64,000 bases of DNA from Nephrocerus scutellatus (GCA_947095585.1 OX352761.1:28673777-28737776), one strand, 5' to 3'. Shown: positions 11,318-24,109, numbered from the stretch's first letter. Numbers and translations: made by a program. Notes: generated from the sequence alone by a model not told the origin.

Positions 11318-11385
11318 TCCATTGATTAAAGCATTCGAACTCGCGTCGTTTTAGTTTCGTTGCTCTCTAAAGGAATCAGGGAGAA
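11318..11385 (+). repeat. Dispersed repeat 'X', second part
   Basis: TTGATTAAAGCATTCGAACT and CGCGTCGTTTTAGTTTCGT match 59865-59920 on the opposite strand. Together with 10583-10705 it gives a continuous repeat once the Jockey-like insertion is removed. Confidence 0.65.
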
Positions 11386-11475
11386 TTCTGAGAAAATATA
11401 ATGAAACCGGCTGCAAACGTGAGGAATATAATAAGTTACATTCCTTTGATTTTTTTAAATTTTAATAAAGGGCTT

Positions 11476-12464
11476 AGCCCTTTTTTTGTCAAGAATCATC
11501 TTTCAAAGAACGCACCCAAATTTTCAGACAGATCTGTCAAATAGTTTTGTTGTGGCAGCCATTTTATATAGACGCCTACGAGCATTTTCGTTAAAACGGA
11601 AAAAAGTTAATTTCGAGTGCTCATTAAACAGAATTTTTTGCGAGAAAAAACCATCACGCAAACCAAACAAAAGCTTGACAAATATTATGGGGACTCTTCA
11701 CAATCGATTGGAACCATTCACCACTGGTTTACTAAATTTCAGTGCGGTCGTTCAAGCACAAGTGATACCGAACGTTCTGGTCGCCCAATTGAGGTCACTA
11801 CACCAGTAACCGTGGATGAAACCTGGGGATTCACCACAACACACCAGAAAACAACAACCAAGAAACAGTCAAAAAAATGAACTTCTCCTGGTGAATCGAA
11901 GCCGAAGAAGGCCAAGGTGGTTTTGTCAGCAAACAAGGTCATGGCGACAGTTTTTTTGGTATGCGCGCATCACATATATTACCTTGAAAAGGGTAAAACG
12001 AACACCGGCGCATATTACGCAGAGCTGCTGGATCGATTCCAAGCCGATTTGAAGCAAAAACGGCCGCATTTGGCGAAGAGAAAAGTTATTTTTTCACCAG
12101 GACAACGCACCCGCGCAGAAGTTCGCAGTCGCAATGGCAAAATTGCATGAGTTAGGCTACGAACTCCTTCCTTTAGCCAGCATATTTCCCAGATTTATCC
12201 CCCTGCCACTATTTCTTGTTTCCAAACATAAAGAAATGGCTTGGAGGTAAGAGATTTGGGTCGAATGAAGAGGTCATCGCTAAAACAAACGCTTATTTTT
12301 GGGGTGCTCGAGAAATCGTATTATTTGGAGTGCATCAAAAAATTGGAGAAACGTTGGATGAAGTGTATCGAGCTAAAAGGAGACTATGTTGAAAATAAAT
12401 ATGTTTTTATGCTGAAAAGAGTGTTCCTTATTTCATTTTTCATGGACTTATTGACCCACCCTCA
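11476..12464 (+). pseudogene. mariner transposase pseudogene with 3' terminal inverted repeat
   Basis: A classic mariner relic on the plus strand. The N-terminal region is readable as FEC.LNRIFCEKKTITQTK...IHHWFTKFQCGRSSTSD near 11605-11770. After TPVT it jumps straight to VDETW (11812), so about 100 residues of the DNA-binding/linker region are deleted. VDETW carries the first catalytic Asp. It continues KPKKAKVVLSANKVMATVF (11900-11955), YYLEKGKTNTGAYYAELLDRF (11970-12035), QKRPHLAKRKV (12052-12090), then a frameshift before the F-QDNAPAHK-like second Asp. The PHPPYSPDL-type third-Asp block is degraded. The C-terminus reads KCIELKGDYVE near 12360-12395. The 3' inverted repeat GGACTTATTGACCCACCCTC lies at 12444-12463, followed by A-TA. 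The 5' end here is degraded, but it is preserved in the separate fragment at 24110-24270. Confidence 0.88.
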
Positions 12465-15400
12465 TATTTGCAACATTAGTTAACTTTGTTTCATAGTGCA
12501 AACAAAGATGCCGCGGGTTGTTTGCATTAATGCGTACAACGATTGGATGTTCTGGATTCTCTTCCGTGTTTGCTCTGTCATTGTACAAGCTACTCATTGT
12601 ATTGACGCTTTTTCTTATTAAATACTTTATTTTTTAAAATAAAGTTCACTTTGTTCTGCTTCGCCTCAAGGGACAACTGACGCGATTCATCTTTGCCATA
12701 GCATCAAATCGAAAATACAAAGAGACTGTGGGCAACATCAACATATAATCATCATGGTCGAAGCTTCGAACGTCAAAAATTTTGTTCGGCTTTTCACCGA
12801 AATGAAAAAACACAAGAAAACATTTATACCAGAATCTATTAAGCTCTGTTCTGGATTCCTACCTTCTTTTTGTTTATTTCAGGGTTTTTTTTTAATTAGC
12901 AGTAATTATTTTTATGAACAAAAAATTTAGAGCTTGAAGATTAAATTGATTCAAGCGGTATATATCGTTTGTATCGCCCTTCAAATGCCAAATCGTTTGA
13001 ATGTTAAATAAAATTATGTGTAAATCGATCAACGGTTGGTTCCAAGGGGAAGATTCGGGGGGAAACAATCCACAAAAGGACTACAGGAATATGTTTCAAT
13101 TAAGTGCCGATGATAAAAAGAATAAATTTTGGATAATAGGGAACAAATAATAGGGTAAATAGGCGCATATAAAAATATTTTAAATTTATAAAGGAAAGGA
13201 AAGGAAAAGTTAAGAATGCTGAGAAGTCCTTTTGAGGTCCTGATAGATCTCGCGTCAGCACAAACTGCAAATATATAACACTATAATAAGGCCCCTATTA
13301 TTTGAACGAAAAATCCTTCAAAAAACCAAAACAATGACGACTGGAGTTGAAGATATAATGAAAATTGGTTTCGCCTATGCGACAGGGACGAGATTTATTT
13401 AAACGCATCGAGGCTGGGAATGCTATACGAATAGACCAAAAAATAGTTCAGCCCATTAACACAAGGTAACGTGGTAGACAAAGAACTCGATTTATTGGAT
13501 GGCTTTTAAGAACTCTGGAAATCGGTGGTGTTTATAGAAGAACTCGAAGTGAACTGTCGAAGCAAATAAAGCTTACTCTGAGAGCTATATAGCTGAAGAA
13601 TGATGAGATTGTTGGAGATACAATAAAAAAGTTGTAGGGGTATGTAGTAGTTGTCGCTTATGAACAAATGGGAATTAACAAGGATTTGGCCATAAGCAAG
13701 CAACGAGAGGGACTTTTTTTTTAATAAATCCTTACATTACATGGGCAGGATGGTTAGATGACTTTTGACTTGGCACTAATACACTCTTTTCCAATAGCGA
13801 ATGTGAAGTAATCTGCTCCTAGAATATGCAAATAAAAGAGTGTACTGTCAGGGCTCACTGTTTTGTAAGTGATTTAGAATTACATATTTGAAGCCAAGCA
13901 GGATACGACGATCGTCACTGTGGTAACTTTGTTGTTTTTTTTCCTAAAGGATGTAAAATTCTGAATTTTCAATTAAAATTAATTAAAAGAAAACATCACT
14001 GTGACTACGCGACATGGAGTTGATGCATCACTGGTCAGTCAATACACAAACTTTTTTCTACGTCTCTTATTAGTGACGAAACTGATGCAGGGGAAATTTC
14101 GAAAGATATTCACAGAAGTACACACGCGCGTATTGTACGTACGTACTGGATCCAATTTGAAATAAAAATAACTCTAGAACTTTGGGATAGATACTGCAAA
14201 TCCAATGGTAAATACTGGAAATACATCAGAAAATTTTCCTTTATTCGTTAAGTTGTATTGCGCAAGTGCACTTCATTATTTGACGGACAATGTACGGATA
14301 AGGAGTAGGTGTAGCTATTGTGTGTATATAGATACGCAAACAGACAAAACCGGAATATAAAATAATAATAAATTATTGACGAAACATTTTCAGTATTGAT
14401 TTTTCATCGTTAGTTGCCCTGCTGTCCAGGGGTTCCAGGTCTTAAATATAATTTAGGCAAAATTATAACTAATTTTTTTCTGGGATTGAAATTTATGTTA
14501 ATTATTTTCTAATAGGAACTTTTATAAAATCTACCCAGAATGTTAGTAGAATAGAGTCGACAAAGAAACAAAATTCCCGGTAAACGAAAAAAAACAGGAA
14601 GAAAGTGGAATGACAGAATCAGCATTCCAGTCTTAAATCAGCCTCTACCACGTTGTACTTTTTTATAACTAACTTTCTAGTTGAAATTCCCAGGCAGGAA
14701 TAAACGCATTTATGTACATGAATGGACTATAGTTATATGTAACGTGGTCTTATATCTATATGGATGTCACGCGATAAATACAAAAGACATACTAGATATT
14801 CGCAAGTAGGCTTTCATAGAAATAGAATTTCCGACCAAATATGTGTGCAAGTGTGTCACGCGGAGAGTATTTTTGTTTTCAGTTTGGAGATAATTATTTA
14901 TGTCAGGTTAAGAAGCACAAACAGCATAAGAAGAAAGGAGTGTAGAGCAACTTCCCACATTTGTTTTTGTAAATCATTCAATAAAAATTTCGTAAAGAGT
15001 CTATCGAAATCTATTGGTTTTGTTAGAAGTTGGCATTTGCTGAAATTTCTGTGGAAAATCTTCAAATTATGCAGCTTTGTAATTTTCAAAATTTATCTTT
15101 TGTGAAGTCTGTGTTTTTTTCAGTTAGTGTGGACGGCCAGTTAGTCTTTGGTTTTTATTAATCTAGTACTTACACTTTTTATTCAATGGTTTTTTATTTA
15201 GAGTCACTGGCGTAACATCTCAAGTAACTTTAACAATGGCTCCAAAAAGAACAGAGTTGCTAATTTGCGAGAAATTGTTTCTTTTAGTGCTTCCAGTAAT
15301 AGGAATCACACCTCAATACCTGCTGCTGCTCGAGGCTCTGCACTAAGCCAAAATTCTCGCACTGAATTTCAAATACGCCTTAAACACAGGGATCATATTG

Positions 15401-15635
15401 TACACCAAGAAGATCACTGTCGCTTTCTACCAAGAGGGCTCTCTACTGGGAAAATATCCCCAACACCACAAAAATGGCGGCAGAAATAACTTCTTTGCTG
15501 AGCGGATTAATGTCATTCGTCGGAGGAACGATGCAAAATAAGCAGATTCTTTTGAGAAATGTTATGCACATAATACATACTAATGTTTGAAATCCTTCAA
15601 GCAGGACATTTTTTAAAATAAAATGGAACATTGGA
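12465..15635. other. Unassigned spacer, 3.2 kb
   Basis: No supported gene was found. Features of note are only a short GGAAA run near 13193-13213, a 38-codon frame from 15238 (MAPKRTELL) that ends quickly, and unremarkable AT-rich DNA. Confidence 0.5.
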
Positions 15636-15790
15636 GCAGACAGAACAAAGATTAATTATAGCTTTGGAATAGTGCTATGACCACAAACCCTGCGAAGTCA
15701 ACTATTTCTCACTTAATGTTTAGCAGGGCAACGATTTTTTACGTCATATCTATACGAGAGGACGAAAGTTGATGGATAAATATACATACC
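15636..15790 (+). repeat. Left flanking direct repeat of a minisatellite block
   Basis: Shares CAGA-CAAAGATTA at its start, then AAACxCxGCGA-GTC, CTCACTTA-T and GTCATATCTATAC--GAGGACG in the same order and orientation as 16995-17165. The two copies flank the repeat array between them. Confidence 0.6.
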
Positions 15791-16041
15791 ACTGTTTGGA
15801 AGGGGTTTCAAAAAGGATATTTTTTGAAATAAAACAACAGAAAAGAGCGGCTCTTAAGTCGCCAGTCGTGTGGTTTCAAGTCTTGCAACACTGGTATTAC
15901 TAGCGTTAATTCCTATCGCGCGAGTGACCAATTAAATGAATAGAAAACATCGAGAAGCAACAGCTGCGGGAGATCCCGGAGAAAATTCTATATGCTTCTG
16001 AGAGGAGCACTGGAGCAAAAAATCAAGTAAATATAAAAAAA

Positions 16042-17010
16042 CTTCGTTTTTCGGGTACAAATTTTTATATATACATTGAAATACGCCACACAGTCGTTTA
16101 TTATTGGTAATAATCACCAAAATATCTGTTTTTGAGGTCGGGGCTATATCAAAGAATTTTATTTTTTCCACGCTTCACGCGCGCCACACGAGACTCGCAA
16201 CACGCGTCAAAAGCGGGATTTAAAAATGGGCCGCTGACCTTGAGCCGCTAACAAAATTTGCGAAAGGTGGTTAAAAAAACATCAAAAAACGAGAAAACGG
16301 CGCGATTTTTAAGCCATCGTACGTTTCACACGCGAAACGTGACACGCATCATACGTGGAATATAAAAAATAGACTTAGATAGTCTCAAAATTTCAACTCT
16401 CTAGGTCATGTGGACGTTGGTTAAAAAGAACCTCAAAGAAGTCGAGAAAAAAATATCAACCCATCACACTCGACACTTCGATTTTCGGGTAGAAATTTTT
16501 ATATATAGTTACATACATTGAAATACAGTCGTTTATTATTGGTAATAATCACCAAAATATCTGTTTTTGAGGTCGGGGCTATATCAAAGAATTTTCTTTT
16601 TTCCACGCTTCACGCGCGCCACATGTGACTCGCGACACACGTCAATAGCGGGATATCAAAATGGGCCCATCTCTAGGTCGTGTGGAAATTGGTTAAAAAG
16701 GACCTCAAAGAAGTCCAAAAACGAAAATTTCAACCCGTCACACGCGTCATACTCGGAATACAGAAAACGCAATCTTTGGACTTAGATATTTACAAAACTT
16801 CAGCTCTCTAGGTTGTGAGGAAGTTGATTAAAAAGGACCTCAAGGAAGTCGAAAAACGAAAGTTTCACGTCAAACGCGCCACACGCGTCATACTCGGAAT
16901 ACAGAAAATGTTATTTTGGACTTAGATATTTACAAAGTTCAGCTCTCTAGGTCGTGTGGAAGGTGGTTAAAAAGGTCCTCAAAGTGATTGAAAATACAGA
17001 CAAAAAGATT
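16042..17010 (+). repeat. Minisatellite with higher-order repeat structure
   Basis: Two levels are visible. Short units of about 133-145 bases carry the landmarks CTCTCTAGGTCGTGTGGAA, TTAAAAAGGACCTCAAAGAA and CACACGCGTCATACTCGGAA; the CTCTCTAGG landmark occurs near 16399, 16671, 16803 and 16944. A longer block of about 186 bases (GTCGTTTATTATTGGTAATA, then TTGAGGTCGGGGCTATATC) occurs at 16042-16230 and again at 16476-16667, offset 434 bases. The short units are rich in ACGCGY motifs, unusual in this AT-rich window. Confidence 0.8.
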
Positions 17011-17165
17011 ATATAAAAGTTTTTCAAAACCAAATTAGAGCTTAGAAAGAATGGAATAAACGCAAACACCGCGATGTCATGTACTTCCTCACTTAGTTTC
17101 TAACAAGGCATTCGTTTTTTAAGTCATATCTATACAGGAGGACGTTAGTTGAAGTATCAATATGC
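16995..17165 (+). repeat. Right flanking direct repeat of the minisatellite block
   Basis: Partner of 15636-15790, with the same order of short conserved blocks. Its first bases overlap the end of the last minisatellite unit (AAAATACAGACAAAAAG). Confidence 0.6.
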
Positions 17166-18680
17166 CAGTTAACGAGATCTACCGCTCTTTTATTCGATTG
17201 TAGATGGGCCGCCTAGAAGTAGAGATAAGGAAATAGATGCCATGCAATGAAAGTTTGCATGGTATGAGAAAGAATTAAGTTCATGTATAATGTGTATATA
17301 GAAGCATCAACATTAATATATAACGCGAAGCATCTAATGATCTAATGATCTCACTAATTTGTGAAATGTGTCAATGTCGCAACCTACATCAAGCCAAGTA
17401 TTTTGACCAAATTAGGAAAAATATTTAATAAAGGGTAAACACTTCTAAAACGTCAAAGTAAAACATGTCTAAAATACACTCCTCTTTTGACAAAAAATAA
17501 TAATTCTAATTGTTTTGTTATTGATTTTAGTTTTAATATTTTTTAATGTTTCTACATTAATGAATTGGTATTTGGTGCAATATCTAAATTAATTTAAAAA
17601 TGTTCTCCTTGTAGATTGTGTGTGAAAGATACACAACAAAAGTTTCCACACACTTGACACCGTTCAGCTGCAAAAGCAAATCTGAGTAGTACGTTCATCC
17701 AGCATACGTTCTTTACAAAGAGGAACGACAAAATAAATTTACGAGAATATTGAATTAAACTCATACACTGTTCAATATGCTAACGGAAACATCGCTAAAT
17801 ATGTGTTATATGAAGAAAATAAAGGACAAACTGGTATATGGAGCAATAACAGCAAGGAAAATAAAGGGGGGAACGTTAGCTAGTAGAAACCATCATTAAA
17901 CGTTATCCTGGAAGCCTGGAATCGCATTACGATAAAACCCGAGGAGGAATGAAGATGACGGCAATTGGATTGCGCACGAGTGTTAGTGAATGCGTTTAAT
18001 CCCGCATCCTGAATTGTGCATTGCAATAGCATGTCATCCGCACCACCAAGCACTAATATTTCCAATATGCGCGTCCTATGTAGTTGAAGTATGTACGAGT
18101 ACGGGAGTACCATCCACCTCCCGCCGTTCGAATTTCATGAAGAAATACGATGCGATATCCACTCGCAACATATTCAGCATCATCAGCAGCAGCCTAAGCT
18201 GCTCTCGGTCGGGTTTCGCAGTGATTCACGAGTACATAATATCCACTGGTATGTAATACTTTATACAAGAAGAACCCATTGAGCGGCATCACATACTGAC
18301 GCAATCGTCCGAGCTGAAGTGACAATAGTTTCGATCACCAGTAGTTTCGATTGTTGCAGGGTTTTCATTCGTTTTATTCTAAATAAAAAAAAATAATAAA
18401 AAGTTAGTGTGCCTATGCTCCAGAGCAACCCTTGGAATACACTCAATAGAAAAGTATTAAATCATTTAACTATTTAATAAATCAGAAAGTTTGGAAAAGT
18501 TATTCAAGAGAATGAATTTCTTTCAAATTTCAAATTAACAACTCAATACATTTTCCACTCTCTCCGCTACCGGCCAGATAAAGCAAAGCCAGATGCTCCA
18601 AAATGTACATATTGATAAAAATACTTAAACCTGCAATTGAAAGAAGGCGCCTTATTATTAAAAACTTTTATTAAACTTGA
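17166..18680. other. Unassigned spacer
   Basis: No supported gene. A stretch near 17880-18260 is richer in GC than its surroundings and has an 88-codon frame at 17990-18256 without recognisable domains. It could hold a diverged exon or regulatory DNA. Confidence 0.4.
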
Positions 18681-18681
18681 C

Positions 18682-19095
18682 TTGACCCCTTTTTGTCTGT
18701 ATTTTCTACCACTTTGAGGTTCTTTTTAACCACCTTCACCACGACCTAGAGAGCTGAAATTTTGTATGTGTCTAAGTCTAAAATAGCATTTTTTATATTC
18801 CGAGTATGACGCGTGTCGCGTGTGGCGCGTGTGGTGGGCTGAATTTTTTCGACTTCTTTGAGGTCCTTTTTAACCACTTTCCACACGATCTAGAGAGTTG
18901 AAATTTTGTGAGTATCTATGTCCAAAATAGCATTTTTTATATTCCACGTATGACGGGTGTCACGTTTCGCTTGTGGCACGTGTGATGGTTTGAAATCGCG
19001 CCATCGTTTTGTAAGTTTTTTTTAACCACCTTTCGCACGACCTAGAGAAATAAAATTTTGTGAGCGGCTCAATGTCAGGGGCCCTTGACTTGACT
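18682..19095 (-). repeat. Inverted partner of the 140-bp minisatellite
   Basis: Three units in the opposite orientation to 16042-17010, with the landmark CTAGAGAG near 18746, 18891 and 19042 (periods 145 and 151). Both ends correspond to ends of the plus-strand array: CTTTTTGTCTGTATTTTC at 18690 matches AAAATACAGACAAAAAG at 17004, and GAGCGGCTCAATGTCAGG at 19060 matches CTGACCTTGAGCCGCT at 16233. A GACTT repeat flanks it at 19083-19102. Confidence 0.75.
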
Positions 19096-19374
19096 TGACT
19101 TTGACGTTTTTATATATAGGTTGCGGCATGCAATGCCTTCGTTAACAGACTCGACGCTATAATCCACGCTAAAGGTTGCTATATGGAACAGTAACGTGTT
19201 TTTCATAAAATTTTTAATGTTTTTAATATTTTCTAAAAAAAATCAATTAATGACGAATTTACAACCTTTTGATTTAGTAACACTTCGATTGTCGCACCCT
19301 GTATATGGATCATATTAATATGGAAAGACGAAGCTTTTGTGCTGTACGGCTAAACAAAGAATTTCTGTTTTTAA
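19096..19374. other. Unassigned spacer
   Basis: Short AT-rich stretch with no feature recognised. It may include the 5' end of the following transposon. Confidence 0.35.
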
Positions 19375-19512
19375 ATTTTGGTGTGATCGGGATAGGGGGT
19401 CCCAAACAAGTTTTTTAAAAAAAAATCCGATTTTATTCAAACTTGGCACATTGTGTATCCCCAATTAGAGAATTTACACGAAAAAATTTAATTTTTAGAG
19501 GAATTTTCCAAT
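19375..19512 (+). repeat. DINE-like element, hairpin-end fragment
   Basis: Contains GTGATCGGGATAGGGGGTCC, CCGATTTTATTCAAAC, CACATTGTGTATCCC and the subterminal end TAGAGAATTTACACGAAAAA with ATTTAATTTTTA after it. The other end is missing. Confidence 0.65.
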
Positions 19513-19595
19513 AGGAATTTTTTGACATGTCACGCGTGACTACTGTCAATCTAAATATGTATATAATTTTATTTAGTATTCATTGACATTTCATC

Positions 19596-20244
19596 ATGGA
19601 AAGACTAACGCCTCAACAACGTTTACAAATCGTACAACTGTATTACGAAAATCGACGCTCTGTTCATCGCGCGAAGATCCGTATTTTGGAATCCGAATTT
19701 TGTTCAGCTTTGGGCTGATGAGTAACCCGAAGCCATTCAAGAACTGCCATTAAATCCACTGAAACTACCGTTTGGTGCGGCCTATGGGCTGGAGGAATCA
19801 TCGGCCCATATTTCTTCAAAGACGAGGCTGGCGCCAATGTAACAGTGAATGGCGGACGCTTTCGCGCCATGATAAACGACTTTTCGATGCTGGAAATTGA
19901 AGGCCGTGATCTCCGCGACATTTGGTTCCAACAAGACGGCGCTACATCCCATACAGCCCGTGACACAATGGATTTACAGCATCCTCGTTTCGGTGATCAA
20001 TTGATCTCTCGTTTCGGACCTGTGTGATATCACAGCTTTGGACTTTTTTTGGGAGGAAGTAAAGTCTAAATGTTTTGTGGATAAACCAGCTACGATTGAG
20101 GCATTGGAAGCCAACATTACTCAAGTTATTCGGGGGATACCGACCCAAGTCTTCGAGCGAGTCAATCAAAATTGGTGTTAACGGATGGCCGAATTACGGC
20201 GCAGTTGCGGCCAACCTTTGAAAGGGATTATCTTCAAAAAATAA
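19596..20244 (+). pseudogene. Tc1/mariner-superfamily transposase pseudogene
   Basis: Starts at ATG 19596 with MERLTPQQRLQIVQLYYENR, the start of the N-terminal helix-turn-helix. A large deletion after residue 25 or so removes most of the DNA-binding domain. The core resumes at TTVWCGLWAGGIIGPYFF near 19765-19820, then VTVNGGRFRAMI and WFQQDGATSHTA near 19920-19960, which holds the second catalytic Asp. A break follows near 20027. The last part reads CFVDKPATIEALEANITQVI near 20070-20130 and ends KGIIFKK with stop at 20242-20244. Without the deletions the protein would be the usual 340-350 residues. It is unrelated in detail to the mariner at 11476-12464. No terminal repeats were identified. 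Confidence 0.82.
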
Positions 20245-23200
20245 ATGTCATGAATGGTTCTAAACAAAAATAATAAAGATTGCCCAATCAATTTGAATTT
20301 TTGTTGCTTTATTTCAATTTAAAATCCGATACCTCTAAATTGATCACCCACTATATAAGATACACCATCAAAGTTAATTATGCTTGATAGAAATAAAGGT
20401 TTTTTAACAAGTTATTATATTGGCAATTCGGACAGGACATATCTACTCAGAGATAAGGACCTTTTGGTTAGAACATTACTTTGGGAATATTGAATGCGGT
20501 AAGTTTCTAAAACAATTTTTTTTACATAACAAGAAAAGGCAACTTACTCCCTTTGGGATGTCTGATTTCACATGAAACATATAGAAAACATATTTGAGAG
20601 ATGTACATATGTAGAATCAAACTAAGAATATAAAGATATTTGCATCGATAAAGTTTAGCTAACTTATTAATGCAACAGTTAGATTTGTTTTTTTTTTAAA
20701 TAATAAATAAGTGAAGTGAAGTCCTAATTTTATGAGAAACAAAAAATTAAATTTCTTTCTGAATTTCTGCTCTTTTCCTTTTTACAGTGTACAATACACC
20801 CTCTTGTCGCTAAAGTCCGAGAAAGCAAAAATGAGGCAACCCACCCCTCTTGAGTTGCCTGCCGCATTATTTCAACCCGGATGACACAATGCACATAGGT
20901 GCGTCCGCGTTGTGTTCTCCGTATTTTTGAATTCACGTTCGCTTAGCTCCTTTACTTTTATTTTATTTACTCGGGTCACATCGCCATCGTTTGCTAAAAC
21001 TACAACTGGTTTTTCCTTTTTATTACCGGGAAGGAAGGAATCGAACCTCCTAGACTAGAACTTATTATAACGTTATCCACCCACCATGTACCATGGATTC
21101 GGGAATTTATTCCCCCCTTCAATGAATTGTCGATCTCTTTGCGTTTGGCAAAAAAACCAGAATAATTTCTTCTTTTATTTTTTGTGGACTCAAGGTTCGG
21201 TTAACCATATCGCACATATCCAACCTTGTGCAAGGAAAGATGTGCTCTGCATTATTTCAGAGCGAAGAAAGGAAAAAATTATTTATTATTTATTCTACCC
21301 CTGCATATATACACTCACACGCACACACATACTCTACACACTGATATAAAACCACCCTCTCGCTTGTTCTGGAATACTATCGCATTTGTATACATTTACT
21401 TGTGTGAGTTGGTTTTGCATGGCTGGCACTTGGATTGAATTGGATTTGTTCTTAACGAAGCACAGCGCGCAGAACATTTTCTGACTTTCCACGGGAAATT
21501 CGTTTGCTACCCTCGCACATCGCATTCTGGACGGGGACTCAATTCAGTCAGCTTTTGCTTTTCGTACGTGAAATTTCTAACTTAGAAAATTGTTCCGGAA
21601 CACGGTATAACACGGTATAAGCAGGTTCTTAACAGTGGTTTAGAAGATCTTGTGTGTGTATAAAATGATTTGTATATTAATATACTATTTATTGTTATTT
21701 CATATTATATATCTACTACCTATTATACGCAATTGATAAATTAGTTTACATCAATAACATTGCTGAAATGTGTCGTAAATGTTTATAAGGGAAGAAGAAC
21801 AAGATTCTGTGTCGACAGCTCCTCTCCAGTTCGATTGCCAGTGATATTGTCCTGTCACAGCAGTACTTGATTTTAAATAGTTTACTGTTGTTCCGGGACA
21901 TTAGCATTGTCTATTGATAGAAATTCAACAGAAAATGCAGCTTCAACACCATCGTTATCGTCAACGTTAGCGTCACCGCATAAATTGCATCAGGATATAT
22001 TACAATAGATGAAAAATTTCCGGTATCCGTTGATGATGGAAAAATCAATTTTCTTTAAAATAATCAAAAGGATATTTCACAGAGCAATGTGTGTGGTGCG
22101 AAAGCGAGATATACAGAGTGGAGTGTCCATCTATGCACACTTCTTGCACTTGCTGCTTTATACCAACAATACACAAAAGGACCTTTTGCGGAACGCAATG
22201 GGAAAAAGGATTATTTCGTTCTGGAAAAAACCGTTTTTTCTTTATCAAGTTGATTATGAAATTCCTATTCGTTTCGGTATTATAGGATTATACAGTTCTT
22301 TATTATGTTCTTAATTTTGTTTTCTTTCTTTTTGGTTAATTCCATTAAATTCTATATTTACGATGAATTATTCTTTAAATAACGACGAACTTGTGGTGTA
22401 AATCGACATAATGCCGGAAAAATCAATAAAACTCTGTTCTGTGCGTCACCCCATCGTCAACGCAGTCGTTTCAACAAGTTTTCCCTTAACGATGCCGATT
22501 ACAATGGAATCCATTCGAGCAGCTTTGAGCTTCTATTCTTTGTCTTTTTCAGTCGAATTTCGATTCCATTTTGTTCTCAAAATGAAATAATAGAAAAATA
22601 TCGCATGAATATCCTGATAATAGTTTTCTTAATTAAATCGAACTTAATCAACTGTTAAACTCAGTAAATATTAAATAACATATAAGAAAAAACATTCAAT
22701 TTCGGTCCAAAAGTAAATCTAATTTTAAGATAAAATATCTGCATGCTGAAACAAATGTAAAATGGACAGCCACTCCCTATTCGGATGATTGCTTCAATCC
22801 CAAACATCCCTCATCTTCTTAATTATATCACAGTATCAACTTTATCGATAGTGAGATACCGACCAACCACAACCCTAAAATATCTCCTTGTTCTAAAAGT
22901 TCAGAAAAAGGGCGAAAAAAAATAAAGAAAATGGACACGTTAAGCACCCGCGCTCAAACAACAATTTCTTCCTCATAACGTAATACCGTAAAAGTCTGTA
23001 CTGTACGTTTGTGTTTTATGATATTTATTATAACCATACTTATAATGTGCATCTCTTGTGTCTATTGAAGGAGATTTTCCAATGGGATAAAAATGAGTGA
23101 TACTCCACGGAAAATCCTTTCGTCCGTACGCATACTGCAACGTGTGTGTGTTGATAAATTTTGCTTGGGCGATGACAAAAAGTAGCATACGTATGTTGCG

Positions 23201-23984
23201 TTCTCAAAGAATTAATTTATAGTAAAAGGATAAAGTGTTATTGTCGTTGTTAAAATATAATACCATCCTAATTGTAAATTTTATGTTATTACGATTCCAC
23301 AGTAGGGTGCAAAATGCGTATAAATTGTGCATAATTTTTGGTTGGAAATTTTGTAAATTTTTTTTTTTTTCAATACAATTAACAAAACAAAAAACTTCGA
23401 AATTGGATATGCGGTTGTCTTAAATGTTTTATTCATTTCAAAATGGAAAATCGCTTAATGATTTACATTCAATATAATGACACTGCATATACGAAATTGA
23501 GGTTAATTGTATACCGCATCATGAGTACATCTCACGCCTGAGTTAATATAAACTAACGTCCTTTGTATGTATTTTGCAAAAAATAGTATTTGAATTATAA
23601 GTAATATAACAAGAATATTAGGTAACCTAAGCACAAAATTTTAAACATATATATGGGATAATCCAATTAGAAATTTAAGTTAAACGGTAAAAAACCGTTT
23701 ATTTGCACCTGTTTACTTTCCTCCTACAATCATAAAAAAATACTTTTAGTTAAAGAACAAAGATTTCGGCGGTTTTCCTGATCCATGCCTTCTCAAGCTT
23801 ATTGGGCTTATTAGATACTCGAGTATTTATCGTGGATATTTCTTATTAATGATTATTTGAGCCATTCAAATAAAAAATTTATGAGATAAATGTATATTAA
23901 ATTTTTTTTTAACCTTTTATTTTATTGTTTTTTTTGCTTTTTTTTGTTTTTGTTTAAACTTCTTTTACATTTCTCCTAAGTTTT
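20245..23984. other. Unassigned spacer, 3.7 kb
   Basis: No supported gene or repeat family. It holds a direct repeat of AACACGGTATA near 21600-21617 and a B-box-like tRNA motif (entered separately). Several 60-100-codon open frames have no recognisable similarity. Confidence 0.45.
21027..21087 (-). other. tRNA-like B-box motif
   Basis: The minus strand contains a perfect RNA polymerase III B-box (GGTTCGATTCC, 21038-21048), preceded by GGTGGGTGGATAACG, which resembles a degenerate A-box about 50 bases upstream. A complete tRNA cloverleaf is not apparent. It could be an old tRNA pseudogene or SINE head. Confidence 0.25.
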
Positions 23985-24108
23985 TGCAAAAAGTCGAAAA
24001 ACTGTTCAGTAAACTGTCACATCCGACTGTCAGATTTCCGTCAAAAACATCTGGCCCCTCACAATTTATGTAAAAAGCTTTTATATGAATTTTCATCCCG
24101 ATAAGTTC
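23985..24108 (+). repeat. Second Helitron-like repeat family ('H2'), fragment
   Basis: Shares AAAACTG, GTCAGATTTCC, CCC-CACAATTTATGTAAAAAG and ATATGAATTTTCATC in order with 50205-50345. It is cut on the right by the mariner end at 24110. Confidence 0.6.
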
Positions 24109-24109
24109 A

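Noticed and set aside
15238..15354. MAPKRTELL short frame
   Set aside because: It is only 38 codons with no recognisable similarity.
16567..16785. 72-codon frame
   Set aside because: It lies entirely in the minisatellite.
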